A stretch of 64,000 nucleotides of DNA from Watersipora subatra. Its lineage: Eukaryota; Bryozoa; Gymnolaemata; Cheilostomatida; Watersiporidae. Where the stretch lies: assembly GCF_963576615.1 (NCBI RefSeq), contig NC_088717.1, positions 26,563,513-26,627,512 of the forward strand, written 5' to 3'. Positions 10,401-22,265 of the stretch are shown in pieces. Under the pieces are notes generated by a model, which was not told the origin of the DNA, did not search any database, and was given only the letters and a program-made list of their open reading frames with translations. Within the stretch, counting starts at the first letter, position 1; each line of letters opens with the position of its first letter. Both the position numbers and the translations under genes were made by a program.

Positions 10401-13400
10401 CCTTGACTTCTGGGTACAGATAAACGACGTACAGATAGACACCGCTCTTTCCGTAGTAAAGTCTATTTTTGTTTCGCAATATTGTAGACGTATAAAATGT
10501 TTGTTGTTAGTTTTAATTTCCAGAATAGACTTTGATGTTTAAAAAAATTAACAAATCGTTGTATATAAACGTCAAAGATCTGCTCCTCCTCATCAACTTA
10601 TTGTCAAATTACTGCAATCATAGTCCAATGAAATTGAGCAGACAAGAGGAGAAAAGTTAACCAATAATGCTGCAGTTACGGTACAGCCAACAATTTAAAA
10701 ATTTAAGTCTAGTTTTTCCTTTTTGTATGATCAAAGGGGCGAGTTTGAAAGATCTTGGAGCGGATTAGGCAATTTACATGTATGTTGCTGTTTTTATAAC
10801 GTAAAATCCTTATAACGTAAATGTTCCCGGAATGGATTATTGACATTGTAGGGGCGCCTACTGTATTCACCAAGTTGTGAGCTAAATTCAACCTATTGAC
10901 CAAGTCGAGAGCCAATATTGATATGTAAGAAATCTCAATTGAGACTTGCAACCTTTTTATGTGACGCTACAAAATTCTGTTCAACACAAAATATGGTAAA
11001 GGAAAACCATCATGCCACACAGAATGCATATTTGTAAAATAGGTGTAACATAGAATTTTAAATCAAAGTTCATATAAAACAATCGATGTCATTTATTTCC
11101 TAAACTAAATTTAAATGTAGATCATACACTTTTATATACAATTTTTTAGTTTAAATTTTACCTGCGATAATATTGCAGAATCATGTAATACAGTTTTAAA
11201 CGGATATCTTGTGATAAAATCCTTCAATGTATGTGCAGCCATTTAATAGTTTGACTATGTACTTGAGACTTACTTTAGAATTGCTTGTAGTCAGTCCAAA
11301 GTAACGCTAATGTAATATAGCCATTCATGCTCTGTGCCTTGCATTGCCAAAACAAGCGTATAAAGTCAACATTAGTTATTGCTCAATTTTGATGCACTTT
11401 GATCTATTCCAATGTGTGGAAAGCTAGACACCTGTAGACACCTGTAGACACCTGTAGACACCTGGCATCTTTTCCTTGGATTCTAGCTCACTAATGTCTG
11501 GGCTCATTCTCTTTAATTGATAAAACCTCAATACTGGTGAAGGCCTTCGTTCACCTGTCAACCCTCTCTTGTTTCAGTAATTTTTAATGACCAGAATAAT
11601 TAGTATCAGTATGTGCTTCCTAACGCAAAAAGCATCTGCATAGCTGGTGCATTGACATTTGAAAATTTTAACAGAGATTTTAACAGAAAGAATCAATTTT
11701 TTTCTATTAGTGGAGATGTTGTTTTTTGTTTTAAGTGATCTCATTGTCAAGATATTTGAAGATTAAAATCGACAAAAATATATCACGGTAAAAATGCTCA
11801 GAAAAAAATATGTGCCCAGACTTGCCCAAAATGATGTATATAGTGAAACAGCCTGTCTCTATCTCGCGTAGTCACATTGGCTATTGCGATAAAAGTCTAG
11901 TCCTACACGGCTCTATTGGCATATATCTTTGTGTTTGCTCATGATTGCTAGAGTAAAATTTTAAATCTAGCTACAGATACATTATTATAAATGTTTCAAA
12001 CACTTCAAATAAGGGAAATTAAACATTTGTCATATAGTTTCCTCTAAATGCTGTGCAAACATCTGAGTACCGACTACGATTCTGCCGGTCTATGGTAATC
12101 AGGTCGTCGAGTTAACTTATTGCTACCCACACCGGAAACTAGTTATTAATAAAATTAGCAAGCCACATCTTTGAAAAGAATATGTTCGAATCATAGATAT
12201 ATAAACTATCATAGATATATAAAGGTTTATATATCTATGGTTCGAATATATGGTGAAACCAACTGCATCATTTGAAAAGGCATGTATAGTCAACGTTATA
12301 TAGTCATTATTAGTATCAATTTAGGGAAACAAAATTACTGGTCATATTTGATTAGTTGATTAAAGTACAAAACAAATGGTTTTTGAGTTGGCCAAAATAG
12401 TGAATGCAAAACGTCAATTTCTTTGAAATCAATTAACCCACCAATTCTGGCATAGGGTTAATAAAGTCATTCTTGCACCTGGTTGGCGGTTTGTTGGCGG
12501 TTTGGTGGTAGTGATAACGACTCCGTTCTTATACGTCCCTGTGGGTATGTCTAAAATACTAATGATCTGTTACAGTAGGCGCGCGATTTCCTCTATAAGC
12601 CTTTCAGATGGTTTCAGACAATTTGCATCTGAATACTTGGGCACTAACAAAATACAGTGTATTGAACTTATTATTTTTAGATAACTTATTGAATGTCACT
12701 TGAAAGTGACATTCAAGTGACATCTAGAACAAATGACATGTAGAAAGATTTGCAGCAATAAAAATACAATTAGCTACAGAAATTACCATGGTAGTGTCGG
12801 TAGTTATGAAAGGCCACTTTCAATGGATCTGGTTTTATAAGGTCTGTAATCTCTTGCACTTCTGCAACACACTCGAGACTAGTATGAGAAACAGAATGCC
12901 ACATATCGTGGTTTGTGCAGCACACATTCATATCTCTCTTTCCCGTGTATGGCAGTTTCAACACTGACACAACTGCCCCACTGATGGTGCCATATAAACA
13001 TCCTGTACTCAATAAAACAAGTGTAATAAATATATGTCATACATAGATGTGTCATTCTAATGCGTATCTATTGAAAGCTTTCAATTTGGGAATTAGATTG
13101 AGTTTATAATCACAAAATGAACAAATGTTTAACAAAAGCATAAGTATGTCAAGGCAACAATTCGAAGCTTTGTTTCAGGGAGCTGAAGGTGAATATTGAT
13201 CAATCCATTTTCTTCACTTTCTACAAGTGGGAAGTGAACATAAATGCTAATCATAAAGCAAATTTACAAGCTAAAACTGCCAGCAAAAATTAGAAGCAAG
13301 TTTTATAGCTAGGTGAAATGATAAACAAGTTATGAAACGATTCGTGATAGTAAAGTCAAAGTTCTATCAATTAGTGAATGTATTTATAAGTACTAAAATT

Positions 13401-16400
13401 ATTACCTTTAGTTTAGTATATATATATACACTATATAGGAGACTCAAAGTTAAAGATTAATTTATCCCCATTCTCCTATCTTTCTTTGCAGCATAACGCT
13501 GCTGACGCCTGTCAACTCTAACCATAAGCTGTCTGCCGCAATCTTTAACCACGTGATGCTCAGAAAACTGAGTCGAGTCACCTTCGCTGGAACTGGAAGC
13601 ATTGTTACAATTCTGTTGTACGTCGATAAAACGTCAATAAAACATGTTGATGCAGTGATTCAGTAGATTAACGATGTCAATTAATTGAGTAAGTTAAATA
13701 ACGATGTGGATGCGCGAACTAATTGAGTAAAATCTCTAACGCCGAGAATCGTCGAAAAAACAAGCAACGCGTTTTTCAAGCAATAACATTTATTATGACT
13801 TATATAAAAAAATTTGTGCTCTGATTGGCTAAAGAAGAGATCTTATATTTATCGCTTGTGGACTCTTTTCATAAACGTTCACTACATACATCACGAATAA
13901 AGCACCTGCTCGAATCTGAGCGTTTCAAAAAATTATCTCATTCAAATACACGTCTCTCTAGACAGGGTTAGTCTACAAAGTCAAAAATGGCATCAAATTG
14001 TGGCCGATGTTTTAGTCTTTGATTGATCTTAATTTCATTTGATTGAATTTTTTGACGCAATCACATCTTTAATAAATGTTAGAAGGTTAATAGATTCACT
14101 CCTGATTGAAAGACGAGCATTCTGGGATATGTAGTGTTAGCAATACATGCGGCAGATTCTATCATTATTCCTCATCCTGGGTGATATATATTTGAGCTGT
14201 GAGCTGGAGTTTGACACCTATGTTCTAGAGAAAAGATGATTTCTCAGTTTCCTTATGAGATTTCTTGCTTAATGTCCCCAACTGAAACAGTTAAATCTAT
14301 GGAATAACCGAAATGATTCAGATTTTGCTACTGTACTTCTTTATAGGCTTAGCCTTTTTTCACAAACCGATTTTTCTGTGTTTACCAGGAAGTTTTTATT
14401 TTTTTTCATGTTCAGCTTTTCTCCGTTGTTAGATTGATATTGAACACCGGCTATGTGAAAGGATGAATAAGTTGCAGAAACTTTTGCCTGGAAAGGTCAA
14501 GGACAAACATCCTGATTTATTGCAGCTGAATGAACTTGCTCAGGTGAGGCTAACAAGCTATATCCTGTAATTCAATCACTATAATGTATTATTGCACTTT
14601 CCTACAAGTATAAAATCAGCTAAGCATTTCAGAGAGTTGTATGTCATTTTCCGGTGCTTTATGGCCATGTGGGTATTGTAGGGCATGTACTTTTATTGAA
14701 GCGGCTTAAGAGCCCCCTCAGCTGGCTGTTAAAAACAGAGAATATCCTTAACTTCTTGATTAAAGTAGCATTATAGGCTGATCAATACAACATGTAGAAA
14801 TTTAAAGAATAATTCGTAAGTTGGCAAAAGTTATCTTAGTTGGTTTTAATTTATAGTCCAACCTTCGAATACGCAGCTACTCCATTCTTTTACTTTCTTC
14901 TTTTGTCAATATCGCTGTATGTTATGTATGTTAGAGTAAAGTTTCTTATGAGTATACATTCTGCTTGTATTTCATTTACCGTAAACTCCTATGTTTGAGT
15001 CAAACATTCGACACAAAATTTCAACATAAAAATTCATCCTCGACTTGAACGGGGGTCACAGTTTTTATGACACAAATTCTAGTAAAATTCAACTTCAAAA
15101 AACTTGCAAATCAAAATTACATGATATGACATGTAGAGATTCATTTATAAAATAGTGAAATACTAGTAATCCTACTCAACATGAGATGGATCAAATGTCA
15201 AGTCCCATTCTTCACCATTCAAATTGTTATTGCTAGAATTTTCTTCTGGAATAACGTTTTTTTTGAACTGAATTATTTTTTTGTGGTACCCGCCTGCAAG
15301 CCTACACTTTGGTAATCCATTTGTCACATCCACTATCATCCTTTTTGTGGTACCCGCCTGCAAGCCTACACTTTGGTAATCCGTTTGTCACATCCACTAT
15401 CATCCTTTTTGTGGTACCTGTCTGCAAGCCTACTTTTTGGTAATCCATTTGTCACATCCACTATCATCCTTTTTGTGGTACCCGCCTGCAAGCCTACACT
15501 TTGGTAATCCGTTTGTCACATCCACTATCATCCTTTTTGTGGTACCTGTCTGCAAGCCTACTTTTTGGTAATCCATTTGTCACATCCACTATCATCCTTT
15601 TTGTGGTACCCGCCTGCAAGCCTACACTTTGGTAATCCGTTTGTCACATCCACTATCATCCTTTTGTGGTACCTGTCTGCAAGCCTACACTTTGGTAATC
15701 CATTTGTCACATCCACTATCACACTTTTTGTGGTACCCGCCTGCAAGCCTACACTTTGGTAATCCATTTGTCACATCCACTATCATCCATTCATTTTTTT
15801 ATTTTACATGCATCTCAATTCCTGACAGAAATCTGTCTTGCAGCATTGATTTTCTGTTAAAAACGTATACCCTAGAACACTTATGTATTCGCGGCATCTA
15901 ACTTTCGCGTTTTCGCGGTGTCATCCTCTCGCGAATGTTTCATGTGCGAAACTAAACTATCATAACTAACGAGCGAAAAAGCGAAACTAAATAGCTTTGT
16001 TCATTGTTACTGTAGAATGGAATTTTATAACGACATTTATTTTAACGTTTTCAACGACCACTATAGCATTGTTAAAATATAAACCAACAAAATAATTTGA
16101 CTGTCAAAATTTATTACGTTATTATTTTGCAATTAATTATGATTATTTTCCCATTAAGAATGATTTATAATGATAGGAATTTGATGCCAATGCACACGCA
16201 TTAGTAGCGTTATCGTTTGCTGGGGACATCAATCAATGCAGTGAGCACCGTGTGTTTAAAGAAAATAAGACACACTGACACTCGCAGTACTACACAAGCA
16301 GCATGGCTCTGGAAAGGTTTGGATTCACCACTGACACCTCTTCAATAACATGTAATTTTTTGAGATTTGTTTTGTTTTAAGTGATGTGACTGACGAGACG

Positions 16401-19400
16401 TTTTTAAATTAAAATAGGCAAAACATGACCGCAGTTAAAACGCTCAGAAAAAAGACATCTTTTTCTTTTGAGCGTTTCAACAAAGATCAATTTTGCGGAT
16501 TTTATTTTAAGTTCATTCGGAGGCTTTTACGCTTTCGATGGGACATGGCCAAGCGGGTGTTTGATAAAACCTAATCTTCTGCAAACCTTTATAAAAGTCG
16601 TTAACAAAAATATTTTGCCTCTGATGATGATAATAATGATGCCTAAGAACTACTAGAAGTTGATGTTTGTCTCTATGGCTTGGAATGAAGTGATATTTTA
16701 CAGCGATAAAAACCGCGTCCATGGCCGTTGGGCAAATAACTTTTCGAATAAATGATGTTGAGGTCGAGTTATCTGAAGGAATTTATCATTGCGTTGGAAC
16801 TGACCATACAAATCCGTTTGAGTTGACCTTGTGTTTGAGATGAAATGTTACATTTTATCTGAGGGCGAGTTATCCGAGTTGGACTGTACTTACCGTAAAA
16901 AATTCCCAAAAAGTTGGGGCCGGCCAGCTGCCCCAGTGAAAACGGGCCTGTTGATAGTCCAAGAAACAAATGGCAGCAAGCGATCAAATTGCATTATCGA
17001 CCTTGCCCATACCATTCTACCTGCGGTTCACAATTACAAACTAGTCGCAAATTGAAATTTTTTTTTATCGGTGAACTGAACCTGAGGGATCTAATTATGT
17101 TTGTTCAACTGCATTTATTTTCACATCACTATATTTTCGCACTCATCAGAGCTGCGAAATTAAGTTGCTTTGAAATTTTACTCTGTGAGCTACTCACGAA
17201 ACTAAATACTAGTGAAATATAAGTGTCCTAGGGTATATTACCAAATGTGGCAACTTGGTTCTATTGGCAAGGCGGGCCAATATGATGGTGTATTATTGTT
17301 CTTCATGCCTTTTGATCTTCACCAAAACTGTCTTCTCTCATTCGTCTGTTAATGGTTGTTTGTATTGTCGGCGACACAACAAAGCAGGCGTTTTTTAATG
17401 TCATTTGTTCTGCTACGCATCACCTGCATTTGATGCCGACGGAACTACTAGCGATCTAACTATTTGAGCAAAAGAAGGTGGTCGACTTACACGGCAGGTA
17501 CATGTCAAAACCAGGATTTTTAAACCAAACTTTGGACTTTATTTGTACACCGGACACAGTAATTCATTGCACGGTCCCAAAACCTTGTGTCAGTATTTTG
17601 ATTTAAGTACATCAAATTATTAAATTAAAATAACCTCATGTATTTATTTGAGTATAAGTTACATTTTCTGCACCAAAATATTGCCTGTAAAGTCGGATGT
17701 GACTCATACATGAATAAAGTTTTTGGAGCTATTTTTTTACAATCAGTTCCTACGAACTATTCCACTTGATGTACGTTGTTAATTAAATATGCCTTTGCTT
17801 GTTGCTATGATGTTACATTACATGTGATTAAAACGTGTCAACAACAAACATTTCATTTGCTTGGTGTCACAGCTTATAAAGGGCAACATTCCATGTTATG
17901 AAGCTGGTTTTAAGCGGAAGGTTGTAGAATTTGTGGAAGAATATAAAAACAGAACTGCAGAGTGTAAATATATCACTTCAGAAAAACTTGATCTAGATTG
18001 CAATGAATAAACGATGTTAAAAAACTTGTGCTGTTAAAATTTTTCAATGTCAAATATAAGGGTGCAGCTTATACATGTATGCTTCTTATACATGAATAAG
18101 TATGGTAATTAAGTGTATCATTAGTTTATATTCACCGTTTTTTGAAATCTTATCTTCAATTATCACAGCCAGTCTATTGCTTTAACCCATTTCCTTCAGG
18201 CCTTCTCTTCACATTACTCCTGCTTCTCGCAAACTACTAGACTGTCTCAGTCAACATATTCGTACGTCGAGATGGCGGTGAGTCAAAGGTTGGCTGTAAA
18301 TATTTTCACAAAGTTGTGTCCATATCTTAAATTTTTACATAGATTACATCTCACCAAGTCTTGTTAACCACTTTCTCTAGCAAGGACTGTTGTTTTGTAA
18401 ATGAAACGGTTTGTATGCTATATGTTTTAATTTAAATATGCTTGAATTTAATCGACCAACTACTTGATAAGTTTACTTCTACTGACTAATTCGATTTTGC
18501 CTGAAGCACTTCTATATCATTTATAATGCATTTTAAAATGGTTTCTTTACCTATTAGATGTAACAAGCGCTTCTGTTAGGCATCCAGTGTAAACTTTTTC
18601 AGACGGCTCATTTTGCATTTGTTACATGTATTAATGTAAATAATAATGTAATAATATAAATACCGTATGTAATAATATAAATACCGTATACACTTTTAAC
18701 TTGTAGTACATGAGTCACTCACTCAATGTTTTGTCCTGTGCATGATAATTCATTCAAGCCTTGTTTGTAAATTAATTTAGAATACGGGTAAAAAAATTGG
18801 CTCACAGGCTTTTAAAACCACTGAAATATTAGCAAACTCCAAGTCATTAGTTGGTCTTTTTAGGCTTTTGTTATGAGAGAGACCAAAGACAGTTTAAACT
18901 ATTGTATTGTTGTAACAATATAATCCTCAACCAGCAAAATTTTACAAACACGGTTTGACTGTAATTCTTATAATAGTTTCTTTTAGTACTTGTACATGTA
19001 TGTATGTATCCGATACCATTATCCCATAGCAGCCTTGAAGTGATGGGCAGCACTGACTATTGGCTGTCCAGAGATGGTGAAAATAGCTGTGATATAATGT
19101 AGGTATTGGGAGAACATAATTCTATCAAGTTATCTATTCAGTTGAAGGATGTTTCTGACACCTTTGCTAACATTCGGTAGCTCTGATGCATCCAAAAATT
19201 TAGATTGGTCATAGGCGTGGTATGAATACAGGGATTAACAGATATGGATATGGGAATTGGCAAGTATGGATCAAGAATAAACAATCATTTATCTAGGTAC
19301 TAACAGGTGTGGTTCTAACTTTTAGGGATTACCAAACTCGGTTCTAGATATTGATGAGCTGGTCCAGGCTTTGCAGACACATTTGATTCCAGGGGTCCTC

Positions 19401-20096
19401 AGCTTTCAATGGACGTTGTTCTGTCCCTAAAACATGATGTAACTCAATTTTTTTTTTCAAGTTGGAACATGTTGAATAAATTACTCCATACTGTTAAGAT
19501 TTAGTTTCACCTCTGTGATGAAGGCCTGTTTTTCTTTGATACATTAGCATTAGAAGAATCTGCCTTGCACTTTGGAGTCATAAAGAAGGTTAAAAATTAA
19601 AAAAACTAAAGCAGGCGACAGAGCGAGAACTACCAGGTTCAACCAAAATATTGTATCACTGTCTTCCCCCACCAAAAGCACAATGCGTATTAACTCTCTG
19701 TGCAATGGATCCTAGTTTACAATCGTTTGCATCATTTATGTCATTGATGACACTAAGATATAACTACGCAAATGTTGAATGTTTAAGTATTTTCATAGGT
19801 CACTTCCAACACCTCGCAACAGCGTCGGTCGAGGTTGGTGTAACCGGAGGACTTCTGGTAATGAGAACAGTTGCTGCTTTATCAAGTCTTTATCACTGTA
19901 ACGCAGTCTTGTTTCTTTCTAAGCTAGTGTTTTATATTATTAGGCAAACAAGCAAAGATGCAGTCTAACCAAAGATCAACTACTTGAGGCCAAGTCATCT
20001 ATGTTCTCTATTCTCGAAAATCATAAACCTAAAATTATGGAGATAATACAGAAGAATCACAGCAAACGACTTGTGAAAAAGAAAGAACGGAGCTAG
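7438..20096 (+). CDS. Unrecognised multi-exon gene, 5' end not found
   Basis: Seven exons fit together by splice consensus and phase: 7438-7580, 7753-7887, 8114-8241, 14433-14543, 18200-18277, 19326-19394 and 19944-20096 (stop TAG at 20094). Every junction keeps the frame, which is unlikely by chance over such distances. Weak points are the acceptor at 8113, which lacks a good pyrimidine tract, and the donor at 19395 (GTCCTC). The product is hydrophilic: an acidic Ser/Thr/Glu stretch (first exon), a basic patch RWVKMRKRYNNL (second), LRLFLEERRPVVSEL (third), a helical segment with LQKLLPGKVKDKHPDLLQLN (fourth), and a basic C-terminus LVKKKERS preceded by LTKDQLLEAKSSMFSILENH. No signal peptide or membrane segment is visible. 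The start lies upstream of 7438 and was not found. I do not recognise the family; the composition suggests an intracellular, possibly nuclear, protein. Confidence 0.55.
7640..7735. repeat. 21-bp tandem repeat in an intron
   Basis: About four units of CATTTCTTATGCTAACAGTG (plus one base), with later units more degenerate. They fill much of the short intron between the exons ending at 7580 and starting at 7753. Confidence 0.75.
8857..9271 (+). pseudogene. Decayed exon-intron-exon fragment inside a TIR element
   Basis: A reading frame from ATG 8857 (MASSSQKIAPSLFTLKSIP) meets a TAA, then resumes as NIEVEDDSDLDIM up to a GTATGT donor near 8961. After a stretch ending in TTTACTGCAG (about 9120), frames continue to VVIFIKAGVLAKKQPVNLDP and end at a TGA near 9268. 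The pattern suggests a small spliced gene carried by the transposon, now broken. Function unknown; the exon boundaries are my inference. Confidence 0.3.
9542..9946 (-). CDS. Open reading frame within a TIR element, function unknown
   Basis: A 134-codon minus-strand frame lies inside the element at 8423-10220. Its second half is charged and coding-like (RVVDVILRRSPIIQGGLEIE, then KKEQKRLYEHKSL), while its first half is Phe/Tyr-rich and resembles translated AT-rich non-coding DNA. If real, the coding part probably starts at an internal exon near 9780. I do not recognise it, and it may be spurious. Confidence 0.25.
   Translation of the reverse strand: MMNQQFVVSNEFFTFTKLVEFYFGSSVKRNIYFFHHYHFIICFSVRERFFIVHGGTMIARVVDVILRRSPIIQGGLEIEVELTAAANEENISVLKKEQKRLYEHKSLTDRQNFAIVSHEESSDDNFLTSHVVAR
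10313..10400 (+). repeat. tRNA-like SINE head
   Basis: The stretch GGCGGTCGATTGGTGCAGGT, then GTTACAGCATCGGTCTACCA, followed by a weak B box (ATGAGTTGGAGTATC), has the spacing of a tRNA-derived promoter. The B box is degenerate, so this is an old SINE and not a tRNA gene. Confidence 0.4.
10690..10951 (-). repeat. Second copy of the repeat at 6078-6287
   Basis: It shares TAGTTTTTCCT, CAAAGGGG and CAATTTACATGTAT with the first copy in the same order. The minus-strand reading ends with IHVNC ... TKRKN, like the first copy. It is diverged, with no intact gene. Confidence 0.35.
11428..11464. repeat. 10-bp tandem repeat
   Basis: Four consecutive copies of ACACCTGTAG, the last partial. Confidence 0.85.
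12187..12250. repeat. Palindromic insert, CATAGATATATAAA type
   Basis: The stretch reads as an inverted repeat whose outer arms are TTCGAATCATAGATATATAA / TTATATATCTATGGTTCGAA, with an internal CATAGATATATAAA unit repeated. A related perfect hairpin lies at 46235-46268. Confidence 0.65.
12694..12716. repeat. Small hairpin
   Basis: AATGTCACTT and AAGTGACATT are perfect 10-bp arms around GA, followed directly by a further partial copy (CAAGTGACAT). Confidence 0.6.
12770..13012 (-). pseudogene. Cysteine-rich patch resembling the P2X7-type intracellular zinc module
   Basis: The open frame includes KRDMNVCCTNHDMWHSVS, then a Cys followed by ITDLIKPDPLKVAFHNYRHY. In the neighbouring frame just upstream the DNA encodes CQC-NCH. 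Together these recall the CxCGxC ... CC ... C ... L-x-x-A-x-x-x-Tyr-Arg pattern of the P2X7 C-terminal cysteine module, which is widespread in repeated invertebrate genes. Copy A at about 5240-5400 preserves QLCQCGNCH in a homologous position but is frameshifted. Both copies look dead. The family call is from memory of the motif and moderately uncertain. Confidence 0.4.
15283..15790. repeat. 64-bp tandem satellite, eight units
   Basis: GTGGTACC recurs at 15283, 15347, 15411, 15475, 15539, 15603, 15666 and 15730, a 64-bp period with one 63-bp step. Units of two types partly alternate (ACCCGCCTGCAAGCCTACAC and ACCTGTCTGCAAGCCTACTT), suggesting amplification of a 128-bp dimer. It lies in the intron between exons ending at 14543 and starting at 18200. 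Minus-strand peptides read from it (repeated DVTNGLPKCRLA) shift frame between units and are not treated as a gene. Confidence 0.9.
15870..17233. mobile_element. Composite TIR element, copy 1 (CCCTAGAACACTTAT ends)
   Basis: The ends are inverted (CCCTAGAACACTTAT left, CCCTAGGACACTTAT right as reverse complement) and flanked by TA. The element is nearly identical over its full length to 46364-47726. Inside lies the right part of another family, ending in CCGAGTTGGACTG near 16886, which matches the inner sequence and right TIR of the MITE at 54611-55422. The nested piece is present in both copies, so the composite moved as a unit. No transposase gene is visible. Confidence 0.85.
17873..18010 (+). 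pseudogene. Pogo-like transposase N-terminal fragment
   Basis: The frame reads KGNIPCYEAGFKRKVVEFVE then EYKNRTAECKYITSEK and stops at TAA 18008. The pattern Tyr-x-x-x-Phe-Lys-x-Lys-Val-Val-x-x-x-x-x-x-x-x-Asn-Arg-x-Ala is that of the N-terminal DNA-binding domain of many pogo-type transposases. Nearby AGCTTATACATGTATGCTTC and TATACATGAATAAGTATGGT (18064-18110) look like a transposon terminus. Only this fragment remains, within an intron. Confidence 0.5.
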
Positions 20097-21319
20097 CTGT
20101 AGTTTATTTTCTTCTATATAGTATTATTTTGTGGGAGCAAAAAGAAGTTGAGGGAACTTTGATTGGCAATATTTTCACGAATTATTTTCAACAAGATCCT
20201 CTTCCTAAATATGGCAATCCTTACTATCTTCATATTTACAGTTTTACCTTTTAGCCTATAGGCTTCTGATTTTGAAGTCTCTTTGCACAAGGTTAGTGTA
20301 CGCGGAGTGCAGTTATACATCCCTGACTTAAGAAAAATGCCGTAGTTTTTATTTTACTTGTAAATATTCTCGCCACTTCTCTATATCTGTATTTTTCTGA
20401 CTTGTACAGAAACTTCTTGATGTTAGAATCATAATGAGTTACTCAATAGCCTTGTAATTAATTTAATGTTTACGGTGTAGTGATTTGGATTTTTACAGGT
20501 GAATCTACACCGCGGTAATATTATTTTTCTATCTGGGATTGAGTGTAAAGTTTTATATACATATAACTGTAGACATGGCTGAAAGAATATCTGTATAGAA
20601 GTCTAATGGTCAACGAAGTTCAATTTATATTTACATATGTACAGAGAGCAGAGGAACTAATAATACCTATTATTATTATTGGTAATACTTCCTATTTGTT
20701 GATGTCATTCTTTGACTTAGAGAATTGCCTATAATAATTGTTTTTGTACGCTAGTGAGACCTTAAGCTTGTGGAAAAAGTCGCCAATATTTTCGTGATGA
20801 AGAAATGTGCTAGCAAGATCTTAGCTACTACTTAATTGTCGACAAACTGGGAACAAAGTGTATTTAATCAGGTTTCATATCCAGGTCAATGAGTTGTTTA
20901 ACTTTCTGTTCACCGATGTTGTTATAGTAGCGTCAGAAATGTTGATGAAAACTATTTGCGCAGTGTAGCCGGTAGTTTGTTGCTTTATAGGCTGTAAATT
21001 ACTTTACCGTAGCAGGCTTTTGTTAATTGTTTTATCTCGTAATGTGTGAGAGAGTCAGAATGATTCCACGCGGAAAGTGTACCAGAGTTGCAGGTTTCTA
21101 CTAATTACCAGTCTGGCCGTTCTAAATAATTATTTTTATAATTACACTGTAGGCCACTGTAGTGCTATAGATGTCATCTTTGGACGTGTCTATAGTTGCA
21201 AGTGCGAGTTCAACTTCTATGTTGTATAAAGTTTTTGCGCAGACGTTAATTAAACTTCACGAACAATATTTTCATTTGTGTGACTCGCAAGCATAGTGGT
21301 TAATAAATGGTGTGCAGAC
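20097..21319. other. No gene seen
   Basis: This covers the 3' flank of the gene ending at 20096 and AT-rich spacer. I found no convincing polyadenylation signal close to the stop, and no exon or repeat that I can name. Confidence 0.4.
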
Positions 21320-21612
21320 CACTGAATTATACTACCCCTGGAATGGCATTGGCCTATCTAAACCAATGAACCTCCGTGCAACAATTTGAGCGCCATTTTG
21401 ATTACTGCTACATGGGCTTCCCGCTGTAATTAGTGAAATGGCGGATCATAGTTATCCCAAGAAAAAAACTCATTTATCTGCTGGAAATCAGTGTTTTGCC
21501 ATCAATTGCTACTACTACGACAACCCTGAAACACAGAGGGTTAATGATATATCATTTCACAGGTGAGTTTAGCGTTTTATTCCTGCATTAGTAGCACTAG
21601 TACAGCTGCAGT

Positions 21613-22025
21613 AGCTGTTAAAAAGCTTGCCAGCAGATGGTTAGAAGCTTGCTGGTAGCTGGTTAGAAGCTTGCTCGTAGCTGGTTAGAAGCTTGCTCGT
21701 AGTTGGTTAGAAGCTTGCTCGTAGTTGGTTAGAAGCTTGCTCGTAGCTGGTTAGAAGCTTGCTCGTAGCTGGATAGAAGCTTGCTCGTAGCTGGTTAGTA
21801 GTAGCTTGCTAGTAGCTGGTTAGTAGTAGCTTGCTAGTAGCTGGTTAGTAGTAGCTTGCTAGTAGCTGGTTAGTAGTAGCTTGCTAGTAGCTGGTTAGTA
21901 GTAGCTTGCTAGTAGCTGGTTAGTAGTAGCTTGCTAGTAGCTAGTTAGTAGTAGCTTGCTAGTAGCTGGTTGGAAGCTTGCTAGTAGCTGGTTGGAAGCT
22001 TGCTAGTAGCTGGTTAGTAGCTTGT
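21613..22025. repeat. Minisatellite of 22-bp then 25-bp units
   Basis: The first part repeats GCTTGCTCGTAGCTGGTTAG plus AA (22 bp). The second part repeats GCTTGCTAGTAGCTGGTTAG plus TAGTA (25 bp). Many AAGCTT sites occur in the first part. It sits inside the THAP intron of P-like element 1. Confidence 0.9.
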
Positions 22026-22265
22026 TTCTGTTACTACTCACAGCCAGCCTTTAGTGAACCTTTACCTGATTTTATTATTTTACACACCACTATCATTGAC
22101 TGTTTTTACTAGAATTAATTTGTACTGCTAGTTGATTCATCTTGGCTGAAGTTGGAGACAAAGTAGGTCAGTACTGATGCTGCTAAATTCAAATAATAAC
22201 AGTCACTGTTCTCATAGATCAGGAGTGCCAGTTACATGGAACAAACATTGTTAGTACATTGTAAC

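Larger units (their letters stand above)
11715..13050. repeat. Old dispersed repeat, copy B (uninterrupted)
   Basis: It aligns by eye with 2345-2589 plus 4509-5450 and lacks the Tigger-like insertion. It begins with a block shared more widely (GTGATCTCATTGTCAAGATA, then ATCACGGTAAAAATGCTCAG) that is also similar to parts of 16370-16450, 46870-46940 and 54850-54935. It carries a cysteine-rich coding patch on the minus strand near its right end. Confidence 0.6.

Noticed and set aside
15283..15790. CRISPR-like array of regular repeats
   Set aside because: Units are contiguous with no unique spacers, so it is a tandem satellite in an animal intron.
15558..15901. Overlapping reading frames within the 64-bp satellite
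   Set aside because: The 64-bp period is not a multiple of three, so frames arise from the repeat and shift between units.
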